Below are positions 25,190 to 31,625 of a DNA stretch of 32,763 bases, in pieces. How positions within the stretch are numbered: position 1 is the first letter of the stretch; each line of letters opens with the position of its first letter. The notes under the pieces were generated by a model, which worked only from the letters and a program-made list of their open reading frames with translations, did no database searches and was not told the origin of the DNA. The stretch spans positions 1-32,763 of the forward strand of contig JAURYI010000141.1 of assembly GCA_030654015.1 (NCBI GenBank), in the 5' to 3' direction. Source of the stretch: Methylococcales bacterium. GTDB lineage: Bacteria > Pseudomonadota > Gammaproteobacteria > Methylococcales > Methylomonadaceae. The position numbers and the translations under genes are program-made.

Positions 25190-25221
25190 TTCGCGCCTTA
25201 TACAGGCGCGTGGATTGAAGC
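25190..25221 (+). CRISPR. Solitary degenerate CRISPR repeat between cas3 and cas5
   Basis: Thirty-two nt aligned without gaps to the first array repeat (31626-31657) with 26 identities; differences at positions 1, 9, 10, 12, 15 and 31. The stem-forming segments GCGCC and GGCGC and the 3' handle GTGGATTGAA are kept, so Cas5 could still process it. It has the GCGCC-type stem of the first repeat, not the GCACC type of the rest of the array. No second repeat follows. Confidence 0.85.
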
Positions 25222-25294
25222 ACTATTGATAGTATTTACAAGTGCAAAAAATGTATTGGTTTATATTGCTAGTATCAAATCGGCAATATAAACC
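25222..25294 (+). ncRNA. Pseudo-spacer and 3' hairpin of a crRNA-like regulatory RNA
   Basis: Directly 3' of the degenerate repeat. Positions 25222-25241 pair with the TTC-flanked site at 25092-25111 (17/20). After about 36 nt of pseudo-spacer comes a strong hairpin, GGTTTATATTGC (25258-25269) with GCAATATAAACC (25283-25294), perfect over 12 bp. It could define the 3' end of the RNA in place of a second repeat. Such one-repeat RNAs with partial promoter matches are the hallmark of CreA/CreR regulators in other CRISPR-Cas systems. Confidence 0.65.
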
Positions 25295-25340
25295 TACTAA
25301 TACAAAATTTAATTAATCCACTTAAATTTAGAAGGCAACT

Positions 25341-25523
25341 ATGACCATTTCCGTCACCATCTCTGAATCTTTAATCCAAGCTGCTCGTATGCAAGCAGAT
25401 ATTCAGCATCGTAGTATCAATGAACAAATAGGCTATTGGGCGATGTTAGGCAAAATTGCCGAAGAAAATCCTCATGCACCACTTAAGCTCATTCAAGACT
25501 TTCTGAGAAATGAACCTTGTTGA
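25341..25523 (+). CDS. ParD-like antitoxin / ribbon-helix-helix protein
   Basis: A 60-residue protein: MTISVTISESLIQAARMQAD, then HRSINEQIGYWAMLGKIAEENPHAPLKLIQDFL. This is the pattern of the ParD_like antitoxin family (short beta strand, two helices, RSI.eQI..WA..GKIAE). Such proteins bind DNA as dimers and neutralise a toxin. No toxin gene is adjacent: upstream is the pseudo-crRNA, downstream (54 bp) cas5. It is embedded in the cas transcription unit and so could be a cas regulator or a leftover of a TA pair. The start is ATG with GAAGG about 6 nt upstream. Confidence 0.75.
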   Translation: MTISVTISESLIQAARMQADIQHRSINEQIGYWAMLGKIAEENPHAPLKLIQDFLRNEPC

Positions 25524-25577
25524 TTCTGATAGAAAAATCAATCCAAACAAAAATATTTATTCCAAAGGAGATCCTTA

Positions 25578-26282
25578 GTGGATAATCGCATCAGTTTTAA
25601 ATTATGGGGTCGATATGCTTTATTTACCGACCCTGTCACCCGCACGGGAGGTGAAAAATGTTCTTACCATCTCCCCACTTACGAAGCCATCAAAGGCGTT
25701 CTTAAATCCATTTACTGGAAGCCAACTCTTGTGTGGCACGTTGACAAAGTGCGCGTCATGAAGCCGTTACGCACCCAAACCAAAGGCACAAAACCCTTGA
25801 CTTGGAACGGCGGTAACAGCTTGGCGATTTATACCTTTTTGCGTGATGTCGAATACCAAGTTGAAGCGCATTTTGAATGGAACGAACACCGCCCAGAACT
25901 TGAAGCCGACCGCATTGATGGCAAACATTACAGCATCTTAAAACGCACCTTAGAAAAAGGCGGCAGACAAGATATTTTCTTAGGCACACGCGACTGCCAA
26001 GGTTATGTTGAACCGTGCAAATTTGGCTCAGGTGAAGGTGCGTATGATGGGATTGACGAATTGGGCTTTGGCTTAATGTTTCATAGTTTTGCCTACCCTG
26101 ACGAAACAGGCGGGGAAAATTTAGAAAGCCTGTTTTGGCAAGCAACCCTCAAAAAAGGCATTTTGCAATTTCCTCGTCCTGAAGATTGCGCCACCCGCCG
26201 CATAATTCGACCCATGACCGTCAAACCGTTCGGTATTGGCACGAATTTAAAAGACGTTGCAACAGAAGAGGCGGAATTATGA
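25578..26282 (+). CDS. cas5c: Type I-C Cas5 (Cas5c/Cas5d) pre-crRNA endoribonuclease
   Basis: In type I-C, which lacks Cas6, this 234-residue RAMP protein cuts the CRISPR transcript at the base of the repeat hairpin and stays on the crRNA 5' handle in Cascade. Residues equivalent to the catalytic triad of Bacillus halodurans Cas5d (Tyr46, Lys116, His117) are present at the same numbers: SIYW with Tyr46, and DGKHYS with Lys116-His117. GFGLMFHSFAYPDE and the RPMTVKPFGIG end are family-like. The start is GTG at 25578 with a strong AAAGGAG. Its stop overlaps the cas8c start by 4 nt (ATGA). Confidence 0.95.
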   Translation: MDNRISFKLWGRYALFTDPVTRTGGEKCSYHLPTYEAIKGVLKSIYWKPTLVWHVDKVRVMKPLRTQTKGTKPLTWNGGNSLAIYTFLRDVEYQVEAHFEWNEHRPELEADRIDGKHYSILKRTLEKGGRQDIFLGTRDCQGYVEPCKFGSGEGAYDGIDELGFGLMFHSFAYPDETGGENLESLFWQATLKKGILQFPRPEDCATRRIIRPMTVKPFGIGTNLKDVATEEAEL

Positions 26283-28294
26283 GCTGGATGGAAAAACTCT
26301 ATCAAACGTATGAAGAGAGCATGAAATTAAAAGCCCCTCCCATGCCTATCAGCCACACGCCACAAAATGCACATATCAATATCATCATTGATGGCGCAGG
26401 CAATTTTCGTAGCGCGTCCGTGTTAGAAAAAACGCAAATCATTTTACCCGCTACCGAAGATTCCGCCAGCCGTAGCAGTGGTGAAGCTCCACATCCTTTA
26501 GCGGATAAATTGCAATATATCGCAAAAGATTACGCCGATTTCGGTGGGCAGAAAAAGGCTTATTTTGCTAGTTACGAAACACAACTCAAAAAATGGTGCG
26601 ATTCGGAACAAGGACATGAGCAAGTCAAAGCCGTACTACGTTATGTTCAAAAGGGTTCAATCATTGCGGATTTAGTCGAGCGTAAAATTTTACACCTCGA
26701 TGCGGATAATCAACTTTTAACAACGTGGGAAGGACAAGAAGGCGAACAACCATTATTGTTTAAAGTGCTGCCCAAAGAAAAAGGCACGCTCGACCAAGGT
26801 TCAGCGTTAGTGTGTTGGACGGTTGAAAAAGAAGGTTATAAACCTTCTGAAACGTGGAAAGACTCTACAATCCAAGCCAGTTGGATTGCGTTCGATACAA
26901 CAAACGGCGGCGAAAAAGGCTTGTGTTACATCACAGGACAGGATTGTGCTTTATCCACCAAACACCCTGCGAAAATCCGTCATTCAGGTGATAAAGCCAA
27001 GCTCATTTCATCCAACGATACCAGCGGTTATACCTATCGCGGCAAATTTCTTGAAGACAACCAAGCCTGTGGCATTGGTTTTGAAGTCTCTCAAAAAGCC
27101 CACAATGCGTTAGCGTGGCTGATTCAAAATCAGAAACAAGCCTTTAGAAACGGCGACCAAGTGTATGTGGCGTGGGCGGTGTCAGGTGAAGCTACACCAG
27201 AGCTTTTAAAAGACAGTTATTCACAAATGGCTGAAAACTTTGATGATGAAGCCGATGTAAGTGAAAACGATGCTGAAGAAGAAACCGTACCTTCGACTGA
27301 AGAAGCCGTGAATCATGCCAAAGATTTAGGCGAATCGTATGCGCTTAAACTTAAAAAATACATGGCAGGTTACGCGGCAAAACTGGATGAAGATAAAAAA
27401 GAGCAAATCATCATCATGGGCATTGATTCTGCTACACCTGGCCGCATGGGGATTATTTATTACCGCGAAAAAAACAAGCGTGAATTTTTGGACTGTTTAG
27501 AAAAATGGCACGAAGAATTTGCGTGGTATCAACGTTACACCCAAGAAATTAAGAATGACACGGGCAAAAAACCAAAAACCAAAGTTATTTATCCTGAAAG
27601 CTCCCCTGTGCCGAGAGATATAGCGAAAGCGGCTTATGGTGAAAATGTCAGTGATGATTTAAAGAAAAAAGTTATTGAACGTCTACTGCCCTGCATTGTT
27701 GACGGCTTACCTTTCCCACGCGATTTAATGCAAAGCTGCGTGCGTAAAGCTACTAATCGGGTTGCTTATGCCAACGATGAACAATGGTTATGGGAAAAAA
27801 ACTTAGGCATTACCTGCGCTCTTTTTAAAGGCTATTACGCCAGACACCCTGACACAAACCAACGGAGAACATTTGATATGGCATTAGAAGAAAATTACCA
27901 CTCACGCGATTATCTTTACGGGCGGTTATTAGCCGTTGCTGAATGGATTGAGGAAGATGCTTTAAAAATTACGGGTGAAAATCGCCCCACCAATGCAGCT
28001 CGTTTAATGCAACGTTTCGCCGACCATCCTGCACAAACATGGCTAACGATTTATAAGGCGTTGGACTCTTATATGCAACGTTTACAAGTCTCACCTACTG
28101 GATATTTATTTTATAAAAAGAAAGAGTTAGGAGATATTTTAGAGAAATTTTCTCTTGATGATTACAATAGTAACGCGCCGTTATCGGGTGAGTTTTTATT
28201 AGGTTATTATTGCCAAAGACAAAAACGCTACACTAAATCCACAACAACTGGCGCAACCCCAGACGACACCACATCAGCAGGAGACACAGAATGA
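26279..28294 (+). CDS. cas8c: Type I-C Cas8c (Csd1) large Cascade subunit
   Basis: The 671-residue subunit that recognises the PAM and helps open the DNA. Family features: MSWMEKLYQTYEESMK at the start, HTPQNAHINIIIDGAGNF (about 20-40), EHPLADKLQYIAKDYA-like ASEAPHPLADKLQYIAKD, CYITGQDCALSTKHPAKIR, FRNGDQVYVAWAVSG, IIIMGIDSATPGRMGIIYYRE, and the helical C-terminus. The true start is the ATG at 26279, overlapping the cas5 stop, not the earlier in-frame ATG that would overlap cas5. It overlaps cas7 by 4 nt (ATGA). An acidic spacer (about residues 320-345) may be a linker. An internal start at 27878 probably also yields Cas11c. Confidence 0.95.
   Translation: MSWMEKLYQTYEESMKLKAPPMPISHTPQNAHINIIIDGAGNFRSASVLEKTQIILPATEDSASRSSGEAPHPLADKLQYIAKDYADFGGQKKAYFASYETQLKKWCDSEQGHEQVKAVLRYVQKGSIIADLVERKILHLDADNQLLTTWEGQEGEQPLLFKVLPKEKGTLDQGSALVCWTVEKEGYKPSETWKDSTIQASWIAFDTTNGGEKGLCYITGQDCALSTKHPAKIRHSGDKAKLISSNDTSGYTYRGKFLEDNQACGIGFEVSQKAHNALAWLIQNQKQAFRNGDQVYVAWAVSGEATPELLKDSYSQMAENFDDEADVSENDAEEETVPSTEEAVNHAKDLGESYALKLKKYMAGYAAKLDEDKKEQIIIMGIDSATPGRMGIIYYREKNKREFLDCLEKWHEEFAWYQRYTQEIKNDTGKKPKTKVIYPESSPVPRDIAKAAYGENVSDDLKKKVIERLLPCIVDGLPFPRDLMQSCVRKATNRVAYANDEQWLWEKNLGITCALFKGYYARHPDTNQRRTFDMALEENYHSRDYLYGRLLAVAEWIEEDALKITGENRPTNAARLMQRFADHPAQTWLTIYKALDSYMQRLQVSPTGYLFYKKKELGDILEKFSLDDYNSNAPLSGEFLLGYYCQRQKRYTKSTTTGATPDDTTSAGDTE
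27878..28294 (+). CDS. cas11c: Candidate internally translated Cas11c small subunit
   Basis: Within cas8c and in the same frame (codon 534), ATG at 27878 follows GGAG (27864-27867) with a 10-nt gap. The product, MALEENYHSRDYLYGRLLAV onward, has 138 residues and is the helical C-terminal domain of Cas8c. Type I-C systems are known to make Cas11c this way, from an internal start in cas8c, with several copies lining Cascade. The length and the conserved YGRLLAVAEWIEEDAL helix fit. The internal start is inferred; no experimental proof is available here. Confidence 0.65.
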   Translation: MALEENYHSRDYLYGRLLAVAEWIEEDALKITGENRPTNAARLMQRFADHPAQTWLTIYKALDSYMQRLQVSPTGYLFYKKKELGDILEKFSLDDYNSNAPLSGEFLLGYYCQRQKRYTKSTTTGATPDDTTSAGDTE

Positions 28295-29232
28295 GTTCAT
28301 TAAGCCATAAAATCGACTTCGCCATCATTTTCAGCGTTAATCACGCTAACCCCAACGGCGATCCACTCAATGGTAATCGTCCGCGCACCGATTACGATGG
28401 TTATGGTGAAATGACCGATGTGTGTTTAAAACGCAAAATCCGCGACCGTCTGCAAGAGCAAGGACAAACTATCTTTGTTCAATCCGATGAAAAGAAAATC
28501 GATGGTATGCCTAGTCTGAAAAGTCGTGCTGAATCAACAGAACACGGTTTAGGTAAGGAGGCTTTTAGTTTTGACGGAAAGGATAATACGCCAGATAAAA
28601 TAAAAGAAAAAGCCTGCGAAAAATGGTTCGATGTTCGCGCTTTTGGACAAGTTTTTGCATGGAAAACTGAAAAAAAGAAGGCAAAAAAAGGTAAAAAAGG
28701 GCAACAAAGTGACATTGAAGAAATAGCGTCTGATAGTGAAGTAAAAGAAGGCAGTGAGAGCGTATCAGGAGAGGGCGTTTCCATTGCCATTCGTGGCCCT
28801 GTGACCATTCAATCCGCATTCAGCAAAGAACCTATCAGCATTACCAGCACCCAAATTACCAAAAGCGTTAGCGGTGAAGGCGATGGTAGCAAAAAAGGCT
28901 CAGACACAATGGGCATGAAACACCGTGTAGACCATGCTATCTATGTGACTTACGGCGCAATCACCCCGCAACTCGCCGACAAAACAGGCTTTAGTGATGC
29001 CGATGCAAAAATCATTAAAAACATCTTACCCAAACTCTTTGAAGGCGATGCCTCTTCAGCGCGTCCTGAAGGCTCAATGGCAGTTAAAAAAGTCATCTGG
29101 TGGCAACACAACTCAAAAGCAGGGCAACATTCATCTGCCAGAGTACACGGTTCATTAACAGTTAATACCGATGGTAGCTATGAATTGCAATCACTTGATG
29201 GCTTAACACCCAAAGAAATCGACGGGTTTTAA
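28291..29232 (+). CDS. cas7c: Type I-C Cas7c (Csd2) crRNA backbone subunit
   Basis: The 313-residue protein that polymerises along the crRNA spacer. Seen: KIDFAIIFSVNHANPNGDPLNGNRPRTDYDGYGEMTDVCLKRKIRDR (7-53), KWFDVRAFGQVFAWK (111-125), SIAIRGPVTIQSAFSKEPI (164-182), MGMKHRVDHAIYVTYG (207-222), and the C-terminal VIWWQHNSKAGQHSSARVHG (268-287). Between residues 126 and 162 is a low-complexity stretch, first Lys-rich (KTEKKKAKKGKKG) then acidic (DIEEIASDSEVKEGSE), longer than I expect for Csd2. The start overlaps the cas8c stop (ATGA). Confidence 0.95.
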   Translation: MSSLSHKIDFAIIFSVNHANPNGDPLNGNRPRTDYDGYGEMTDVCLKRKIRDRLQEQGQTIFVQSDEKKIDGMPSLKSRAESTEHGLGKEAFSFDGKDNTPDKIKEKACEKWFDVRAFGQVFAWKTEKKKAKKGKKGQQSDIEEIASDSEVKEGSESVSGEGVSIAIRGPVTIQSAFSKEPISITSTQITKSVSGEGDGSKKGSDTMGMKHRVDHAIYVTYGAITPQLADKTGFSDADAKIIKNILPKLFEGDASSARPEGSMAVKKVIWWQHNSKAGQHSSARVHGSLTVNTDGSYELQSLDGLTPKEIDGF

Positions 29233-29239
29233 AACGTAA

Positions 29240-29272
29240 AAACCTGCGAGGTTTTTAAAATCTCGCAGGTTT
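29240..29272. repeat. AACCTGCGAG dyad after cas7
   Basis: AAACCTGCGAG (29240-29250) and CTCGCAGGTTT (29262-29272) form an 11-bp stem just after the cas7 stop. It resembles the 660-692 dyad in sequence style and may reduce transcription into cas4-cas1-cas2. No U-run follows. Confidence 0.55.
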
Positions 29273-29316
29273 GACGACCAATTGAAGCGTGGATAGTATC
29301 TCTTTTTGCTCATAAA

Positions 29317-29505
29317 GCAGCACCCCACGCGGGTGCGTCACTGCCATTAAGCTAAGAAAAACTATGTCATTGCGGCAGGGATTGCCGCAATCCAGAAGCC
29401 AAGGATGGCGTACACTCGAAACACATCCCTGTGATTGGATTCCAGCATCCATGCTGGAATGACGGCTTAACTTAATGGCAGTGACGCGGGTGCGTAGATT
29501 GAAAC
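29317..29505 (+). CRISPR. Solitary CRISPR repeat split by an insertion
   Basis: Left part 29317-29338 (GCACCCCACGCGGGTGCGT at 29320-29338) and right part 29484-29505 (ACGCGGGTGCGT then AGATTGAAAC) together rebuild one GCACC-type repeat with a change at the first bases and one G to A near the 3' end. The 12 bp ACGCGGGTGCGT is present on both sides of a 145-bp insert, as a target duplication. No array lies nearby, so this is an orphan repeat between cas7 and cas4. Confidence 0.8.
29339..29483. mobile_element. MITE-like 145-bp element in the orphan repeat
   Basis: The terminal inverted repeats CACTGCCATTAAG (29339-29351) and CTTAATGGCAGTG (29471-29483) are perfect over 13 bp, and extend by 4 bp (GCGT/ACGC) because the flanking repeat is itself palindromic. 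Inside are two smaller dyads, TTGCGGCA/TGCCGCAA (about 29370-29390) and TTCCAGCATCCATGCTGGAA (29440-29459). It has no coding capacity, so it would need a transposase in trans. The flanking duplication is 12 bp (8 bp if the terminal repeats include GCGT). Confidence 0.75.
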
Positions 29506-29521
29506 TTAACCTAAGGCAACC

Positions 29522-30148
29522 ATGCAAACCCTAGAACCTATTTACCTCTCACGCCTACAACATTACCTTTTCTGTCCTAGACAATTCGGATTGATTGAAC
29601 TCGAAGACATCTGGACAGAAAACCAATGGACAGCAGAAGGGCAAGTGCTACATCAAAAAGTCAATCAGCCAGACCAACAAAAACGCGGCTCAATCAGAAC
29701 CGCGTGGGCGTTACGATTGGCAAATGAACAACTGGGCATTGAAGGCATTGCTGATGTAGTGGAATATCACAAACAAGCGGATGGGATAGAAATACCCTAT
29801 CCGATTGAATACAAACGCGGCAAACCCAAAACACACCGCGCCGATGAAGTACAACTGTGCGCCCAAGCACTTTGTTTAGAAGAAATGCACAACGTAACCG
29901 TACCCGAAGGCGCGTTATTTTACGGTGAAGTTCGCCGACGGCATCCTGTGATTTTTAATACAGAATTGCGTGATTTAACCCTGAAAACCATTTTAGCCTG
30001 TCGTACTATAGTGCAAACTAAAATCACTCCCAAAGCACAGTATCAAGCTAAAAAATGTAAAGCCTGCTCACTCATTGACCAATGCCATCCCAACGGTTTT
30101 AGCAAATCAGCGGCGGCATGGTTAGCTAATCAATTGACAGAGAATTAA
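29522..30148 (+). CDS. cas4: Type I-C Cas4 nuclease
   Basis: A 208-residue RecB-like Fe-S nuclease that trims prespacers and ensures PAM choice during spacer acquisition. An Fe-S cluster is predicted from Cys18 (FCPRQ) and Cys179, Cys182, Cys188 (KKCKACSLIDQCHPNG). RecB motifs: GIADVVE (Asp78), PIEYKRGK (Glu96, Lys98) and DEVQLCAQAL. It starts with ATG after AAGG (29514-29517). It is 2 bp from cas1, consistent with the Cas4-Cas1-Cas2 adaptation unit. The orphan repeat and MITE lie directly upstream. Confidence 0.95.
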   Translation: MQTLEPIYLSRLQHYLFCPRQFGLIELEDIWTENQWTAEGQVLHQKVNQPDQQKRGSIRTAWALRLANEQLGIEGIADVVEYHKQADGIEIPYPIEYKRGKPKTHRADEVQLCAQALCLEEMHNVTVPEGALFYGEVRRRHPVIFNTELRDLTLKTILACRTIVQTKITPKAQYQAKKCKACSLIDQCHPNGFSKSAAAWLANQLTEN

Positions 30149-30150
30149 CT

Positions 30151-31173
30151 ATGCGCCCTTTACGCAACGTCATTTATATTCAAACGCAAAATTCTTGGTT
30201 GCATAAAGATAATGATAATCTGGTCTTAAAAGTGGATAAGGAAACTATAGGTCGTGTACCTATCCATAAATTACAAGGCTTAATCTGTTTTGGACAAGTC
30301 ACCATTTCGCCTTACCTAATGGCGCACTGTGCAGAAAACGGCATTACTATCACCTTTCTAAATCTGTATGGTAAATACCTCGCCAGAGTAGAAGGCCCTG
30401 TTAGTGGCAATGTATTATTACGCCGTACCCAACACCTAACAGGGCATGATGTAGAAAAAAGTGTGGCGATTGCTCAAACTATGTTGACGGGAAAGCTATA
30501 TAACCAGCGATATGTGCTTAGGCGATATATCCGCGATCACGGCGATGATAACGCAGTTGAAACCTTGCAAGCCGCTGAACAACAAATAACGCGCTACCTA
30601 GCACACCTACCAACCTGCGACAGCATAGACACGCTGATGGGATACGAAGGCAAAGCGGCAACCGAATATTTTGCCGTCTTTAAACATCTAATACGCCAGC
30701 CTAATTTTGAATTCGACACTCGCAGACGAAGACCACCGACCGACCCTGTTAATGCGTTATTATCGTTTTGTTATACCCTGCTAATACATGATTGTCGTAG
30801 CGCATTAGAAACCACAGGGCTTGATCCTGCCAGTGGATTCTTACACCAACTACGCAGCGGCAGACCATCTTTGGCATTAGATTTAGTCGAAGAACTGAGA
30901 CCAATGGTTGACCGTTTCGTATTATCACTCATCAACAAACGACAGTTAGTTATCAAAGATTTTGAAACCCTGCCTAATGGTTCAGTCGTTCTAAAAGATG
31001 AAGCGCGTAAAACACTCTTAGCTGCATGGCAAGATAGAAAACAAGACACCCTACTGCATCCGTGGTTTGAAGAAACCGTGCCTGTCGGTTTATTACCTTG
31101 GTTGCAAGCCCAAGTATTAGCGCGATTTTTACGCGGCGATTGTGATAGTTATGTACCATTTTTGTGGAAATAA
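30151..31173 (+). CDS. cas1: Cas1 integrase (type I-C)
   Basis: A 340-residue metal-dependent integrase that inserts new spacers at the leader end of the array, as a Cas1-Cas2 complex with Cas4. Catalytic residues are visible: Glu166 in GYEGKAA, His232 in GFLHQ, and Asp244 with Glu247/Glu248 in ALDLVEELRP. The N-terminal beta domain opens MRPLRNVIYIQTQNSWL. The length is typical. It starts 2 bp after the cas4 stop, so it is translationally linked. Confidence 0.97.
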   Translation: MRPLRNVIYIQTQNSWLHKDNDNLVLKVDKETIGRVPIHKLQGLICFGQVTISPYLMAHCAENGITITFLNLYGKYLARVEGPVSGNVLLRRTQHLTGHDVEKSVAIAQTMLTGKLYNQRYVLRRYIRDHGDDNAVETLQAAEQQITRYLAHLPTCDSIDTLMGYEGKAATEYFAVFKHLIRQPNFEFDTRRRRPPTDPVNALLSFCYTLLIHDCRSALETTGLDPASGFLHQLRSGRPSLALDLVEELRPMVDRFVLSLINKRQLVIKDFETLPNGSVVLKDEARKTLLAAWQDRKQDTLLHPWFEETVPVGLLPWLQAQVLARFLRGDCDSYVPFLWK

Positions 31174-31185
31174 GGAACACTTAAC

Positions 31186-31479
31186 ATGATGATTTTATTG
31201 ACTTACGATGTTAATTTCAAAAACGATACAGGAGGTGCATCGCGCCTGCGTAAAATATCCAAATTATGTCAAGTGTATGGACAGCGCGTTCAATACTCAG
31301 TTTTTGAAATAGAAGTAGATATGGCGCAATGGACAAAATTAAAAAATGCCCTGTGTGCCATTATGGACGAATCTGTCGATAGCCTAAGATTTTACTATTT
31401 AGGTAACAATTGGGAGCGGCGAGTTGAACACATAGGTGCTAAAGCCGTATTAGATTTAAATGGTTTGTTATTACTGTAA
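31186..31479 (+). CDS. cas2: Cas2 (type I-C)
   Basis: The 97-residue ferredoxin-fold partner of Cas1. MMILLTYDV with Asp8, RLRKISKLCQVYGQRVQYSVFEIEVD and LRFYYLG are standard. Two ATGs lie in tandem (31186, 31189); the AAGGAAC at 31172-31178, overlapping the cas1 stop, serves either. It is the last gene of the operon, before the leader. Confidence 0.97.
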   Translation: MMILLTYDVNFKNDTGGASRLRKISKLCQVYGQRVQYSVFEIEVDMAQWTKLKNALCAIMDESVDSLRFYYLGNNWERRVEHIGAKAVLDLNGLLLL

Positions 31480-31526
31480 TGCGAACCTGAAGCTAACATA
31501 AAAACACCCGTGTTTCGCACTAAATT

Positions 31527-31539
31527 TAACATATTGATT
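31527..31539 (-). promoter_or_regulatory. IHF consensus site 1 in the leader
   Basis: On the minus strand the 13 bp read AATCAATATGTTA, a full match to the IHF consensus WATCAANNNNTTR. Confidence 0.6.
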
Positions 31540-31557
31540 GTTAAATAGCTTTTTATG

Positions 31558-31570
31558 CAACACATTGATT
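31558..31570 (-). promoter_or_regulatory. IHF consensus site 2 in the leader
   Basis: On the minus strand the 13 bp read AATCAATGTGTTG, again a full match to WATCAANNNNTTR, exactly 31 bp (three helical turns) from site 1 and 55 bp from the first repeat. Confidence 0.6.
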
Positions 31571-31625
31571 GTTAAATATTTTTTTATAACGAGGTAAATA
31601 ATTTATAATGCTTTTGGCAGATGCT

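Larger units (their letters stand above)
31480..31625 (+). promoter_or_regulatory. CRISPR leader
   Basis: A 146-bp AT-rich region between cas2 and the first repeat. A small palindrome, AAACAC-CC-GTGTTT (31502-31515), may end the cas transcript. ATTGATTGTTAAATA occurs twice (31533-31547 and 31564-31578), 31 bp apart. The array promoter should be in the right half (TTTATAATG at 31603-31610 looks like a -10 region). Confidence 0.75.

Noticed and set aside
29467-29518. Similarity between the MITE end (TTAACTTAATGGCA) and the bases after the orphan repeat (TTAACCTAAGGCA) as a guide-target pair
   Set aside because: There is no TTC PAM and the match needs a gap; probably coincidence.
31514-31525. 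TTC followed by GCACTAAAT in the leader, 7/9 like the start of the 50-nt first spacer
   Set aside because: Too short: several such matches to a TTC-flanked site are expected by chance in the window.
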